From NCBI RefSeq assembly GCF_000375345.1, contig NZ_AQXD01000001.1:200599-264598 (forward strand): a stretch of DNA of 64,000 nucleotides, in the 5' to 3' direction. Shown here piece by piece: positions 52,003 to 61,758 of the stretch (within the stretch, counting starts at the first letter, position 1; every line of letters starts with the position of its first letter). The translations under genes were made by a program, and so were the position numbers. Origin of the DNA: Wohlfahrtiimonas chitiniclastica DSM 18708 (GTDB lineage: Bacteria; Pseudomonadota; Gammaproteobacteria; Cardiobacteriales; Wohlfahrtiimonadaceae). The notes beneath the pieces are model-generated. The model searched no databases. It worked only from the letters and a program-made list of their open reading frames with translations, and was not told where the DNA came from.

Positions 52003-55000
52003 ATCACTTTAACGGACAATCAATTGAATGTTAAAGGCGAACATGATGGCTTTACAGGCACACTCACCACCGGTGATGAAGCCACATGGAATGTGAGCAG
52101 TGATGCACCGTATGATGTCAATTATGCATTGTCTGGTACAGGTACTGTTTCTGTGGATGCTAACGGTGACATTGCCCTTAAAAATGTGGGTGCAAAAGAC
52201 TTTACGGGTAACTTTACTGTGAAGGGCGGCAATGCACAGCTCGATCAAACCGCCTTTGATGTTTTAAATAATGCGAGTTTAAATCTAACGGGCGGGGCGG
52301 CGACGGTGACCGTCGATGGCCAGCATGTGGACAATTTGGTGATTCACAATGGAACATTGTCGTTAGATCCAAAAGACCCGAATGCATCCAATCACCTTAA
52401 AGTGACCGATACCATCACTTTGATTGGCGATAAAAATGCCATCGTGGTGGATAAAGATACGGTGGATAAACATGTGACCGATGCGAGCGCAGGGCAAGTG
52501 GATCAAACCACCTCGTTCTTAGATCAGCAAGAAGGGTTTGTGGGTGAAACATTGGTGTCCGGTAAGGTGGTGACCAAAGACAATGCCGGCAACCCGATTG
52601 ATGACTTTGAAGCCATTTTCTTACGGGATCGCAATGGTCAACTCATTGAAGCAAAAGATGTGGGACAAAGTACCGTTGAGATCCAAAATGGCGCTGGTGA
52701 AGCATATTATGGCTTCAATGGATTGCGCACCGATGATAAAGGCATTCATTTAAACTATGGTTTAGATGAAATTCAGGCCTATGATGGCAAAGTGGTGACG
52801 GTCAAATCTGACCAAAGCAACGTGACCACAAACAGCCGTGATTTACGCGTGGAATTGGTGGGTAAAGGTGGCTTTACTTTTACGGGCGATCAAGGCATTA
52901 CCTTATCAGGTAACCCAAATACCTACACAGGCAATACGATTATTGATGGCACGGTGATCACCGCGGGCATGGACAATGTGTTTGGCCAACAAGGTGATTT
53001 AACCTTAAAAGGTCAATCCACTTTTGATTTAGCGGGCATGAAGCAATCGGTGGATGCATTGAATGTGGATCAACTGAGTGTAGTGAATCTTAATGGTGGT
53101 CATTTAACGTTAACGAAAGATGAAAATTCCACGATTGAAGGTGAATTGCTTGGTCGTAAAGATTCTCAATTGACGATCGATCACGGTAAAGTGGCCATTA
53201 ACGCTAGTAATGGCAGTTTAGATGCTGCGGTGACTTTAAACAATCAATCCGCAGTGACCTTAGCGAAAGTCGATGGTTTAGGGCAAGGCAATGTGACCCT
53301 CAATGATGAGAGTACATTGACCCTTAAGGGGGCAGGTGATTTAAACAATACGATTGCCGGCAAAGGCACCTTAAACATTGCAGCCGATGGTGTCACGCTG
53401 CATAAAGACAACAGTGACTTCACAGGCACTTTAAAGGTCATGGATCAAGGCGCCGCAAATGTGTTAGCCCTCAATAGCCTTGGCACTGCAACTGTGGATG
53501 TGGCCGGTACATTGAACATCAATGATGGCGTCAAAGGCGATTTAAATAATGTCATCAGTGGTGCAGGGACCGTTGCACTTGGCAAAGGCAGTGATTTAAA
53601 TGTCAAAGGCGAACATGGCGCTTTAACGGGCACGGTGACATTAGCCGATCAATCGGCTTGGAACATCACAACCGATGCACCGTATGATCTCAATTATGCA
53701 TTGTCAGGTGTGGGCACCGTATCTGTGGATGCTAGTGGCGCCATTACCCTTAAAAATGCCGGTGCAAAAGACTTTACGGGTGAATTTGCTGTGAAAGGCG
53801 GTGAACTTGCTCTTGATCAAACAGGTTTTGATGTCTTAACAAATGCAAGTGTGAGTTTAGTTGGTGGTGATGCATCGCTTCAATTAGATGATCAATCATT
53901 GAAAAACTTAACCTTTAATCAAGGCTCGATGACGTTGCGAACTAAAGACACGAATGATCGTGTGAACCATTTGAATGTCACAGGTTTAGTGACACTTGAA
54001 GGTCAGGATAACAGTTTGCGTGTTGATCCCACGAAATTGGAAAAAACAGAGTTTGATCACAAAGTGGACACATCGCTCTCATTTTTAGATCAGCAAGAGG
54101 GTTTCATCGGTGAAACGTTGATCAAAGGTCAAGTGGTGAAACAAGGTGATGCACAGATCCATTTAGCAGATTTGCAAGGCCAACGCGTTGATAATGATGC
54201 AGTGGCAAAAAGCGCGGTGACAATTCAAGAAGGTGCCGGTCAAGCATTTTATGGTTTCAATGGCTTACGCACAGATGATCAAGGCATTCATTTGAATTAT
54301 GGCTTATCTGCGATTGAAGCCTATCAAGGTCAAAATGTGGCGGTGTTGTCGAGCACAACGAATGTCACCACTGAGTCACGCAATTTATCGGCTGAATTAA
54401 TCGGTCAGGGTGATTTTACCTTCAAAGGCAATCTTGGCATTGAGGTCTCTAATGGCAAAAACAGCTACACAGGTAACACGGTGATTGATGGTGCCACTGT
54501 CACTGCAGGCGCAGACAATGTCTTTGGGGAAAAAGGTGCCTTGAATTTGGTGAATCAAGGACAATTTTATCTCAATGGTCACGCGCAAACAGTGGATCAG
54601 TTGGTGATTGATGAAGGTGCGCGTCTTGAACTAAATGCCGGCACACTCACGTTAAATGATCAACAAACCTCTGACATTAAAGGTGCATTGCTCGGGGATC
54701 AAACAGCAACATTGAACATTGCTAAAGGCACGGTGAATGTTGAGAGCATCAACAAAGAGTTTGCGGCAACGGTCAATGTAGATGATGCCTCGGTGAATTT
54801 AAATCAGACACAAGGTTTAGGTCATGGTCAATTGAATTTGACGGATAAAGCTGTGGTGAACATTGCCGGTCAAGGTGATTTGTTGAACACAATCGCTGGC
54901 AGCGGGAATATCAATGTGACGCCCACCGGTCAAGTGGCGGTGAAAGGTCAGCATGATGCCTTTAATGGCACAGTGAGTGTGGCAGATCAAGGCTCGTGGA

Positions 55001-56040
55001 ACATTCAAACCGATGCACCGTATGATGTCAATTATGCATTGTCTGGTGCAGGTACCGTGTCTGTCGATGCTAACGGCGCCATTACCCTTAAAAATGTGGG
55101 TGCAAACGACTTTACCGGTGAATTTGCTGTCAAAGGTGGTGAACTTGCCCTTGATCAAACGGGCTTTACCGTGCTTGATCAAGCCCATGTGAATTTAGCG
55201 GGTGGTGAAGCGAACTTAACGCTTGATGGTCAAACCTTGAAAAACCTCACCTTTAATCAGGGGGCGATGACACTACAAAAAGAGAGTGGTGGCAACCGTT
55301 CTAACCATTTAACTGTATCTGACACCATCACATTGGTGGGGGATCAGAACTTATTGAAAGTGGATCGAACCACGGTGGAAAAACATGGCATTGATGCTGA
55401 TCAGGTGGATCAAAAGACATCATTCTTAGATCAACAGTTTGGCGTGACTGGTGAAACCTTGATTTCAGGCAAAGTGGTCACTAAAGATGCGAAGGGTGAT
55501 CAAGTGACGGATTATGAGGGCATTTTCTTAGCGGATATGAATGGCCAACTCATTGAGTCTAAAGATGTTAAACAGAGTTCTGCTGTGATTCAAAATGGTG
55601 CCGGTGAAGCATTCTATGGCTTTAATGGTTTGCGTACGGATGACAAAGGCATTCATTTAAATTATGGTTTAGATGAAATTGAAGCCTTTAAAGACAAAAA
55701 TGTGGTGGTTTTATCGGATGCAAGCAATACAACCACAGATAGCCGTGATCTACGTGCGGAGCTTAAAGGTGAAGGTGGCTTCATCTTTAAAGGCAGCGAA
55801 GGCATCACGCTCTCTGGCAATTTGAACACCTATGCGGGCGATACTGTGATTGATGGCACAAGCATCACTGCGGGCATGAATCAAGTGTTTGGTACGCAAG
55901 GCAATCTCACCATTGACAACAAAGGTCAGTTTGATCTCAATGGCATGAAGCAAACGGTGGATCAATTGAATGTGGCGTCAGGTTCAGCACTCAGCATCAA
56001 TGGTGGTGAATTGACAGTACGTAAATCGAGCACGTTACTT
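50551..56040 (+). repeat. Four tandem long repeats in the autotransporter passenger
   Basis: Each unit begins with a Trp-Asn pair (WNLQ, WNVS, WNIT, WNIQ) at 50551, 52087, 53659 and 54997, so unit lengths are 1536, 1572 and 1338 bases, the last unit being partial. Units 2-4 share DAPYD, NYALSG, FLDQQ, GAGEA(Y/F)YGFNGLRTDD and GIHLNYGL. Unit 3 lacks exactly 78 codons present in unit 2. Unit 1 is the most divergent. Confidence 0.85.
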
Positions 56041-57546
56041 GGTGATACCATGAAAGGCAATGGCGGTACATTGGTGATCGATGGTGCTCAAGATATGCAA
56101 ATCCGCGTACAAGGTAATCATGATCAGTTTGGCAGCCATACATGGGTGAAAAATGGTTATCTCAACATTGAGAAAGATGCAGTCTATGGTAATGGCACGG
56201 CATTGGTTACCGTGGATCAAAATGCTGGCATGGGCGGTTATGGTACAGTTAATGGTGATGTGTTCTTAAAAGGCCATTTAGATGTGGGCAGCACAGTGAA
56301 TCATCAAGCGGATCAACCGATGGGCAACTTTACAGTGCAAGGCAACTTTAAAGCTGAAAAAGGCAGCCTCATTCACATCGCCAGTGACGGTGAATTGGCC
56401 GGTCGCTTAATCATCACCGGTAATGCGGAAGGTGAAAGTGGCCTTAAAGTGGATGACATGCACGGTGCGCCATTGACGCAATTAGCCGATGGTACGCAGA
56501 AAGTTGAAGTGGTGAGCATTGGCGGCAAAACCAATACCATGGTACTCACACAAGAAGGCCGTGCGGTGCGCGGTGCCTTTGACTATCACTTAGAAAAAGG
56601 CAGCGATGGCAACTGGTGGTTAGTGACGGCTGCGGATGATGAAAGTCGCCGTCCTGAAACAGGTGTGTATGTTGGTGGCTTAAATGTGGCGAATACGTTG
56701 TTCAACCACAAATTATCTGAGCGTAACTATTTGTCAGAAGATAGCCGCATTTGGACATTGGTGGGTGGCCAGTTCAGTCAATTCTATGACAATGGCAAAC
56801 ACAACCGCACCACGATTGACAGTTATCGTATGATGATCGGTGGTGATATCCTTCGCGCAACGATGGATGATCAGCCAATTAAAGTGGGTGTCTTTGGGGC
56901 ATATGGTCACAGCAAAATCAAGAGTCAACAGCAACACAATGGCTTAAACTCTAAAGGCAGCAGCGATGGTTATGGCTTGGGGCTTTATGCGACATTCGGC
57001 GATCAATTGACGCAAGGCTTCTACCTTGATGGCTCGTTGCAATATGTTTACTTTGACAACAATGTGACCGGTGATCAAATCAGTAGCGAGAAGATGAAAA
57101 CCAAAGGTTTCATTGCCTCATTAGAAGGCGGTTACACCTTCGGATTGACGGATGATCTTTACCTACAACCACAAGCGCAAGTGACGTGGATGGGGGCGAA
57201 GATGAACGGCATCACAGATTCCACAGGCACGCGCATCACAGGCAGTAAAAACAACATTGAAACGCGTTTAGGGGCTCGCTTATTCATGGAGAAAACCTTG
57301 GACAATGGCAATGTTGTGACGCCTTATATGGAATTGAATTACTATCACAATTCAAAACCGTTTTATGCCAGCTTTGATGGCGTTCGTGTGGATCAACATG
57401 GCTCACGCAACTTAGGTGAAATGAAGCTCGGTATTGAAGGCCAAGTGCAGAAGAACTTAAGTGTTTGGGGTGATGTGGGTTACCGCGCAGGTTCAAACAG
57501 CTATCACGATACCAAAGTCACTTTAGGGGTGCGTTATAACTTCTAA
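52024..57546 (+). CDS. Autotransporter C-terminal half (three passenger units and beta-barrel)
   Basis: This 1840-residue frame continues the upstream half without a frame change. The first ATG after the stop is at 52024, but no ribosome site precedes it and no signal peptide is encoded, so independent export is unlikely. Three passenger units begin at 52087, 53659 and 54997; a linker with NAEGESGLKVDDMHG lies near 56420-56470; the barrel starts about 56657 (ETGVYVGGLNVANTLFNH) and ends LGVRYNF, with the terminal Phe recognised by the BAM complex. Confidence 0.8.
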   Translation: MNVKGEHDGFTGTLTTGDEATWNVSSDAPYDVNYALSGTGTVSVDANGDIALKNVGAKDFTGNFTVKGGNAQLDQTAFDVLNNASLNLTGGAATVTVDGQHVDNLVIHNGTLSLDPKDPNASNHLKVTDTITLIGDKNAIVVDKDTVDKHVTDASAGQVDQTTSFLDQQEGFVGETLVSGKVVTKDNAGNPIDDFEAIFLRDRNGQLIEAKDVGQSTVEIQNGAGEAYYGFNGLRTDDKGIHLNYGLDEIQAYDGKVVTVKSDQSNVTTNSRDLRVELVGKGGFTFTGDQGITLSGNPNTYTGNTIIDGTVITAGMDNVFGQQGDLTLKGQSTFDLAGMKQSVDALNVDQLSVVNLNGGHLTLTKDENSTIEGELLGRKDSQLTIDHGKVAINASNGSLDAAVTLNNQSAVTLAKVDGLGQGNVTLNDESTLTLKGAGDLNNTIAGKGTLNIAADGVTLHKDNSDFTGTLKVMDQGAANVLALNSLGTATVDVAGTLNINDGVKGDLNNVISGAGTVALGKGSDLNVKGEHGALTGTVTLADQSAWNITTDAPYDLNYALSGVGTVSVDASGAITLKNAGAKDFTGEFAVKGGELALDQTGFDVLTNASVSLVGGDASLQLDDQSLKNLTFNQGSMTLRTKDTNDRVNHLNVTGLVTLEGQDNSLRVDPTKLEKTEFDHKVDTSLSFLDQQEGFIGETLIKGQVVKQGDAQIHLADLQGQRVDNDAVAKSAVTIQEGAGQAFYGFNGLRTDDQGIHLNYGLSAIEAYQGQNVAVLSSTTNVTTESRNLSAELIGQGDFTFKGNLGIEVSNGKNSYTGNTVIDGATVTAGADNVFGEKGALNLVNQGQFYLNGHAQTVDQLVIDEGARLELNAGTLTLNDQQTSDIKGALLGDQTATLNIAKGTVNVESINKEFAATVNVDDASVNLNQTQGLGHGQLNLTDKAVVNIAGQGDLLNTIAGSGNINVTPTGQVAVKGQHDAFNGTVSVADQGSWNIQTDAPYDVNYALSGAGTVSVDANGAITLKNVGANDFTGEFAVKGGELALDQTGFTVLDQAHVNLAGGEANLTLDGQTLKNLTFNQGAMTLQKESGGNRSNHLTVSDTITLVGDQNLLKVDRTTVEKHGIDADQVDQKTSFLDQQFGVTGETLISGKVVTKDAKGDQVTDYEGIFLADMNGQLIESKDVKQSSAVIQNGAGEAFYGFNGLRTDDKGIHLNYGLDEIEAFKDKNVVVLSDASNTTTDSRDLRAELKGEGGFIFKGSEGITLSGNLNTYAGDTVIDGTSITAGMNQVFGTQGNLTIDNKGQFDLNGMKQTVDQLNVASGSALSINGGELTVRKSSTLLGDTMKGNGGTLVIDGAQDMQIRVQGNHDQFGSHTWVKNGYLNIEKDAVYGNGTALVTVDQNAGMGGYGTVNGDVFLKGHLDVGSTVNHQADQPMGNFTVQGNFKAEKGSLIHIASDGELAGRLIITGNAEGESGLKVDDMHGAPLTQLADGTQKVEVVSIGGKTNTMVLTQEGRAVRGAFDYHLEKGSDGNWWLVTAADDESRRPETGVYVGGLNVANTLFNHKLSERNYLSEDSRIWTLVGGQFSQFYDNGKHNRTTIDSYRMMIGGDILRATMDDQPIKVGVFGAYGHSKIKSQQQHNGLNSKGSSDGYGLGLYATFGDQLTQGFYLDGSLQYVYFDNNVTGDQISSEKMKTKGFIASLEGGYTFGLTDDLYLQPQAQVTWMGAKMNGITDSTGTRITGSKNNIETRLGARLFMEKTLDNGNVVTPYMELNYYHNSKPFYASFDGVRVDQHGSRNLGEMKLGIEGQVQKNLSVWGDVGYRAGSNSYHDTKVTLGVRYNF

Positions 57547-57560
57547 GTGAACAGCATTAA

Positions 57561-57586
57561 AAAGCGCCTTCGGGCGCTTTTTTTAT
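57561..57586 (+). terminator. Terminator after the autotransporter gene
   Basis: An 8-bp stem (AAAGCGCC with GGCGCTTT) closed by a TTCG tetraloop, with a T-run. Confidence 0.9.
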
Positions 57587-57601
57587 GGGCGGGATATTCG
57601 A

Positions 57602-58576
57602 TCAACGGCGCGTTAATAAACGACCGGTCATCTCAACGCGATCAAAACTATACACATGATCAAACGGACTTTCACCACAGCGGCCCACCAATGGTAAACG
57701 CTGATCTTTCCAACCTTCACGCAATGTCACTTGAGCACTGCAAATGGGGCATTCACCAATGAATTGTGTCAAACTTGTGATTTGTGAATGTTCATCGCGG
57801 TGCATTTCGATTTCAGCAGAAGATTGATTCATGGCGATCATCCACGGCGGCGCCTTTAAAATGCGATATTCTGGCAATCGAAATAGGGGCAGTGTCACAT
57901 AACGCATCACCAAATAAAAATAGCCCATTGGTATTGAGAGATAGAGCAGCTGCCACAGGGTGAGATGATCCGTTTTAAGGGCAACGCCAACAATGATGAT
58001 GAGGAGTCCTGCTAGAGCCATCAATGTCAATAAAAACCACATGAGATAAAAACTCATGCCGCGAAGGCTACGATTTCTAAAGGTGCCTTGATGCATGAAA
58101 GGGCGCATGTACCATGCAATTTTAATATTGGCAGGAGGTGTTCTGTGGTAGCGGATCGATGTGGGGTCCATCTCTTCAGGCGGGATTTCTTTGGCAATCG
58201 GTTGGATGTCAATATACATCAAATTTTCATTGCCTTTGCCGCCTTGTGGGTTGGTGCCGGCAATGGATGGCACATACCCAATGTTTTCAAACACTGCACG
58301 ATTTTGTAAAACAATGCGTTCGCATTGCTGATTGAGCATGCTTTGATTGATCCATTTATTGAGATTAGCAGGGGGCACATAGTCCGCAATTCCCTTTGAA
58401 TCATCATAGTCCGCCTTCATCGTATGGCGTGATAATCCATGAAATTCTTCCCCTTTTTGATGGGCATTGAGGGTGCATTCACACAAATAACGCAGGCAAT
58501 GATCCGTCTTTTTTAGGGATTTATGGGTCTGTAAGATGGCATAAAGTGCCTCAATGGTTTCAATAGATTCAGTCAT
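57602..58576 (-). CDS. Membrane protein of unknown function with a C-terminal cysteine cluster
   Basis: I do not recognise this 324-residue protein. It has a polar N-terminal half (about 1-165), two membrane helices (about 175-200 and 208-230) and a soluble C-terminal part with CPICSAQ and, about 20 residues on, GRCGE, a spacing that could bind zinc as a small ribbon. AAGGAG precedes the ATG. It is a single gene next to the autotransporter, with no sequence reason to link the two. Confidence 0.65.
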   Translation of the reverse strand: MTESIETIEALYAILQTHKSLKKTDHCLRYLCECTLNAHQKGEEFHGLSRHTMKADYDDSKGIADYVPPANLNKWINQSMLNQQCERIVLQNRAVFENIGYVPSIAGTNPQGGKGNENLMYIDIQPIAKEIPPEEMDPTSIRYHRTPPANIKIAWYMRPFMHQGTFRNRSLRGMSFYLMWFLLTLMALAGLLIIIVGVALKTDHLTLWQLLYLSIPMGYFYLVMRYVTLPLFRLPEYRILKAPPWMIAMNQSSAEIEMHRDEHSQITSLTQFIGECPICSAQVTLREGWKDQRLPLVGRCGESPFDHVYSFDRVEMTGRLLTRR

Positions 58577-58672
58577 TTACACTCTCCTTACCCGGTTACA
58601 TACTGGGTTATGGTCTGTTTTCGCCTCATGATACTTGTCACAATCGATCCATTCAATCAATGGAGGTATTTT

Positions 58673-58957
58673 ATGCAACAGCACTATGACATTCACAATA
58701 CACGTTTAACGGTACACACTTTAGCAGAAGGCAGCCTTTGCATTGAGGCAATGATGAATGATGATACGGTCGAATTGTTGATGGACATGCGCCGCCGTTA
58801 TCATGGGCGTTTTCATTTAGAGTATACAAAAATGGTGTTTCCCGTGCGTTATACGGCGCGCATTTTAACGTATCTTGAAAAATGGCAAAAAAAAGCACCA
58901 TCACAAAATGGTGCAAAGAGGGGTAAGGAACGAGTAGAACAGAGGATTGTTAATTAA
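58673..58957 (+). CDS. Small protein of unknown function
   Basis: A 94-residue protein starting at ATG 58673 with GGAGG at 58662-58666, a strong ribosome site that supports a real gene. It has no signal peptide or membrane helix. The middle is basic and aromatic (DMRRRYHGRFHLEYTKMVFP), and the tail is rich in K, R and E. Its stop overlaps the stop of the convergent lactate dehydrogenase gene by four bases. No family is recognised. Confidence 0.6.
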   Translation: MQQHYDIHNTRLTVHTLAEGSLCIEAMMNDDTVELLMDMRRRYHGRFHLEYTKMVFPVRYTARILTYLEKWQKKAPSQNGAKRGKERVEQRIVN

Positions 58958-59964
58958 GGGCAAATCTCATTGATGCAAGCACCGCGCGTGAGCATTTCAT
59001 GGAAGTTTTCATAACTGGTTTCCACCATGTTTGACAGCGCTTCTTCTGTATTTGAGCCCACATGTGGGGTCACAAGAACGCGCGGGAAAAGTTCAATGAG
59101 TTTTTGTACCGTGCCATCAGGAACAGTTTGCCAAGGCATGAATTTGCGTTGGAAAAATTCTGCTTCATTTGAGAAGACATCCGTGGCAAAGCCGCTGAGT
59201 TTTTTGCTCTCAAGGGCAGCAAGCACGGCTTCATTGTCTTGAATCTCGCCGCGGGCGGTATTGACTAAAATGGCATCTTGCTTCATTTTGCCGATGAATT
59301 CTGCATTGACGAATTTTTCATTTTGTCCCGGTACATACGGCACATGCAGGCTGATGATGTCGCTTTGGGGCAATAATTCATCGAGCGTCATAAATTCCAC
59401 AAACTCTTTGGCTTTTTCGGACTCAAAAATGTCATAGCCAATCACGCGCGCACCTAAACCGTGAAAGAGTTTAGCTTCAGCGAGCCCAATTTTCCCAAGT
59501 CCGATGATGCCCACAGTACAGTTATGGATTTCACGCGTGAACATTTCATCATCAATGATGAAGTCACGATAGGCAGATTTCACCGTCATGTAAGCTGTTT
59601 TACGAAGGAGCATCATCGCAAGTGTGACGGAAAGCTCTGCAATTGCCGTCGGTGAATAGGAAGGCACGCGTGCCATGCGAATGCCAAGGGAGCGGGCATA
59701 TTCCACATCAATGTGGTTAAAACCCACAGTGCGCGTAAAGACATATTTGATGCCATAACTGTGCAGCGCATCAAGGTTTTGTTTATCAGCCACAGAGTTG
59801 CCGCGCAATAGAACCGCATCGTGATGTTCTGCGGTGCTCACGTTATCATGGCGCAATAAGTCGGGAATGAGCGTTAAGTCATAATTATATTTATTGAGTT
59901 TGTTAAAGTACTCAATTTCATTGTGTCTAACGCCATAGCATGCAATTTTAAACATATCAGTCAC
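58954..59964 (-). CDS. D-2-hydroxyacid dehydrogenase, D-lactate dehydrogenase type
   Basis: A 336-residue NAD-dependent enzyme of the D-isomer 2-hydroxyacid dehydrogenase family. Its Rossmann motif GIIGLGKIG is at 152-160, the catalytic arginine in NTARGE at 238 and the catalytic histidine in TPHVGSNTEEA at 301. N-terminal TRTVGFNHIDVEYA and SYSPTAIAELSV segments match fermentative D-lactate dehydrogenases and VanH. It should interconvert pyruvate and D-lactate. The adjacent upstream AEC transporter gene, 14 bases away, may move the organic acid. Confidence 0.86.
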   Translation of the reverse strand: MTDMFKIACYGVRHNEIEYFNKLNKYNYDLTLIPDLLRHDNVSTAEHHDAVLLRGNSVADKQNLDALHSYGIKYVFTRTVGFNHIDVEYARSLGIRMARVPSYSPTAIAELSVTLAMMLLRKTAYMTVKSAYRDFIIDDEMFTREIHNCTVGIIGLGKIGLAEAKLFHGLGARVIGYDIFESEKAKEFVEFMTLDELLPQSDIISLHVPYVPGQNEKFVNAEFIGKMKQDAILVNTARGEIQDNEAVLAALESKKLSGFATDVFSNEAEFFQRKFMPWQTVPDGTVQKLIELFPRVLVTPHVGSNTEEALSNMVETSYENFHEMLTRGACINEICP

Positions 59965-59978
59965 CTATGATTCGTGAG

Positions 59979-61031
59979 TTAAAAGAAATAGTGTTGAATG
60001 AGCTCAAGCACCACGATCCAGATCGGGATGAAGATCACCGCTAAAATGGTGGAGATCAATGAGCTGTTTGAGGCAAGGAGTGCTTCGCGATCAAAGCTGA
60101 TGGCATAAGTGGTCACAACAGTTGCAGCAGGCGCCATCATCATGAGCACCACAACAGCGATCACATCATAGCTCATTGGCATAATGCCTGTGCCATGGAG
60201 GAACAATAACACCACCAAAATGAGCGCAGGAATCAAGACAACTTTAATGAAGCTGTAATACCATGTAGTTTTGTTTTCCGCAGCCTGTTTTAAGTTGATT
60301 TGTCCAAGGGTTGCACCAATGGATAACCATGCCAATGGGGAAGCGAGCCCTGCCAAATATTTCATGGCTTGTTGTAACCAAGGCGCAGTTTGATCGATGC
60401 GAAGGAAGGCATATTGCTTCACAGCGCCGCCACTTGTGGTCACATCCACTTGTGGCAATGAGTTTTGAAATGCCCAAATGAATAAGCCCGCGAAGGTTGC
60501 GATCACAATTGGGTTTAAGAACATCTCTTTGATGTTTTTGCTGCTCATTTTCAAGCCACTCATTTGAATGTAGCCATATGAGTAGAGGAACACGCGATAG
60601 CTGATGTTGAAAATAGAGCTCAGCATCACGCCCACAGGACCAAAAAGGCTGCTGATAATGGGTGTACTGAAAAATGTGGTCGAGCCAAAGATGCTCAAGT
60701 TACGAAGTGCCGTTTGCTCATCGCCCACGTATTTAAAATAAAAGAATTTACTGACAATGATCAATGCAATATAGATGACAAAGCCTAACACCAAAAGTGT
60801 CATACCATCGGCCATTTTTTGTGGATCATTGTCCTGCATGAAGGAGGTGAACGCCAAAGCGGGCAGGGCTGCTGTTAAGACAACAGAGGAGAGGATTTTA
60901 CCCACTTGATTGTTAAAGATGCCCGTTTTTCTAAAATAGTAGCCAAGCCCAATGATTGAAATGGTGGAGAAAATCGCACCAATCATGGCAGTATTACTTA
61001 GGGTTTTATGCAGCAATGCTAAAAGTTCCAT
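59979..61031 (-). CDS. AEC-family (auxin efflux carrier) transporter
   Basis: ATG 61031 is preferred because GAGGG lies eight bases upstream; two earlier in-frame ATG codons (61061, 61046) lack ribosome sites. The 350-residue protein has about ten hydrophobic helices in two repeats, with LSSVVLTAALPALAF in the first and MMAPAATVVTTYA in the second. Bacterial AEC members often carry malate, lactate or other organic acids. It lies upstream of and probably in one operon with the D-lactate dehydrogenase gene, which suggests lactate as substrate; this is inference. Confidence 0.82.
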   Translation of the reverse strand: MELLALLHKTLSNTAMIGAIFSTISIIGLGYYFRKTGIFNNQVGKILSSVVLTAALPALAFTSFMQDNDPQKMADGMTLLVLGFVIYIALIIVSKFFYFKYVGDEQTALRNLSIFGSTTFFSTPIISSLFGPVGVMLSSIFNISYRVFLYSYGYIQMSGLKMSSKNIKEMFLNPIVIATFAGLFIWAFQNSLPQVDVTTSGGAVKQYAFLRIDQTAPWLQQAMKYLAGLASPLAWLSIGATLGQINLKQAAENKTTWYYSFIKVVLIPALILVVLLFLHGTGIMPMSYDVIAVVVLMMMAPAATVVTTYAISFDREALLASNSSLISTILAVIFIPIWIVVLELIQHYFF

Positions 61032-61293
61032 CGAGTGTGCCCTCATGTTGATCAAAGTCATCTATGTGCAGCCGCTACACAGATAATGCGAATAATAATG
61101 ATTATCTATAATATTAATAACGACACATATTTTATATAATAATAAAGAAAATACTAGAGGGAATGGATTTATTTATTTAATTTGCATGGCGGGGGATAAA
61201 TATTTTATGGCAAAGGATTGACACCACTGCGCAAAGGGTTAGATTAAGATCAGAGATCACAACAATAGAAAACAATCCTTGAAAGGAGAGAGA

Positions 61294-61755
61294 ATGAAAA
61301 AATTATGGGTCTTAATGACGGCGATGACAATGAGCCTCACCATCGCGCATGCTAAAGAGGGGCGTTTATTGCAAACGCCATCAATGACAAAGGCGGAGTT
61401 TAATCAAGCAGCTGGCTATGGCAAAGATGCGGATCCTGACAGTTATTGCTACATCGTGCTCGATGAACCTTATGCAAAAGAAGATGCGCCTGATTTAACA
61501 TTAGCGCGCGGCATTGGCGATGGCGCAGAGGAAATGGTGGTTAAACTCAAAAATACGCCCGTTAAAGTGAGCAGTGAAAATATTGGCATTGCCACGCCTT
61601 ATATTTGGCACAATCAAAAAGCGAATCTCTTTATGGTATTTGACACCACACGCGTTGTGGATTACGGCGAAAGCTCCATTTTGTTTGGGCAATTGAGCAT
61701 CATCACGCCTCAAGCAAAAGAGGTGTATCAAGCGCGATTCAGCTGTTTAGATTAA
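61294..61755 (+). CDS. Predicted secreted protein of unknown function
   Basis: The 153-residue protein starts at ATG 61294 with AAAGGAGA upstream (an in-frame ATG at 61279 overlaps the ribosome site and is less likely). A signal peptide (about 1-20, ending AHA) is clear. The mature part has two cysteines, one in DSYCYIVLDEP and one in the terminal FSCLD, which may pair. No family is recognised. The SSB-like gene begins three bases after its stop, so the two are probably cotranscribed. Confidence 0.65.
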   Translation: MKKLWVLMTAMTMSLTIAHAKEGRLLQTPSMTKAEFNQAAGYGKDADPDSYCYIVLDEPYAKEDAPDLTLARGIGDGAEEMVVKLKNTPVKVSSENIGIATPYIWHNQKANLFMVFDTTRVVDYGESSILFGQLSIITPQAKEVYQARFSCLD

Positions 61756-61758
61756 TGT

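Larger units (their letters stand above)
49225..57546 (+). pseudogene. Giant type Va autotransporter adhesin, interrupted by one in-frame stop
   Basis: A single reading frame of about 2773 codons runs from ATG 49225 to TAA 57546, broken only by TAA at 52000-52002. The N-terminus is an ESPR-type extended signal peptide (NNIFKVVWNQSLNMLVVASE, then a hydrophobic stretch ending GGAQA). The passenger is a long beta-helix built of four related units of about 450-520 residues. A linker of the pertactin type and a C-terminal beta-barrel of about 290 residues ending in YNF follow. Such proteins are exported through their own barrel to the cell surface, usually as adhesins. With the stop, the signal peptide and the barrel lie on separate products. 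It could be a true lesion, a sequence error or a site of readthrough. Confidence 0.8.

Noticed and set aside
52024..52080. Independent translation start for the C-terminal half of the autotransporter
   Set aside because: The ATG at 52024 has no ribosome site and no signal peptide follows, so a separate functional gene is not supported.
50670..57500. Long open frames on the minus strand across the autotransporter gene
   Set aside because: They mirror the repetitive coding strand, carry no ribosome sites and repeat with the passenger units, so they are shadow frames.
57547..57762. Plus-strand frame just after the autotransporter gene
   Set aside because: It starts inside the terminator region and lies antisense to the 57602-58576 gene, with no ribosome site.
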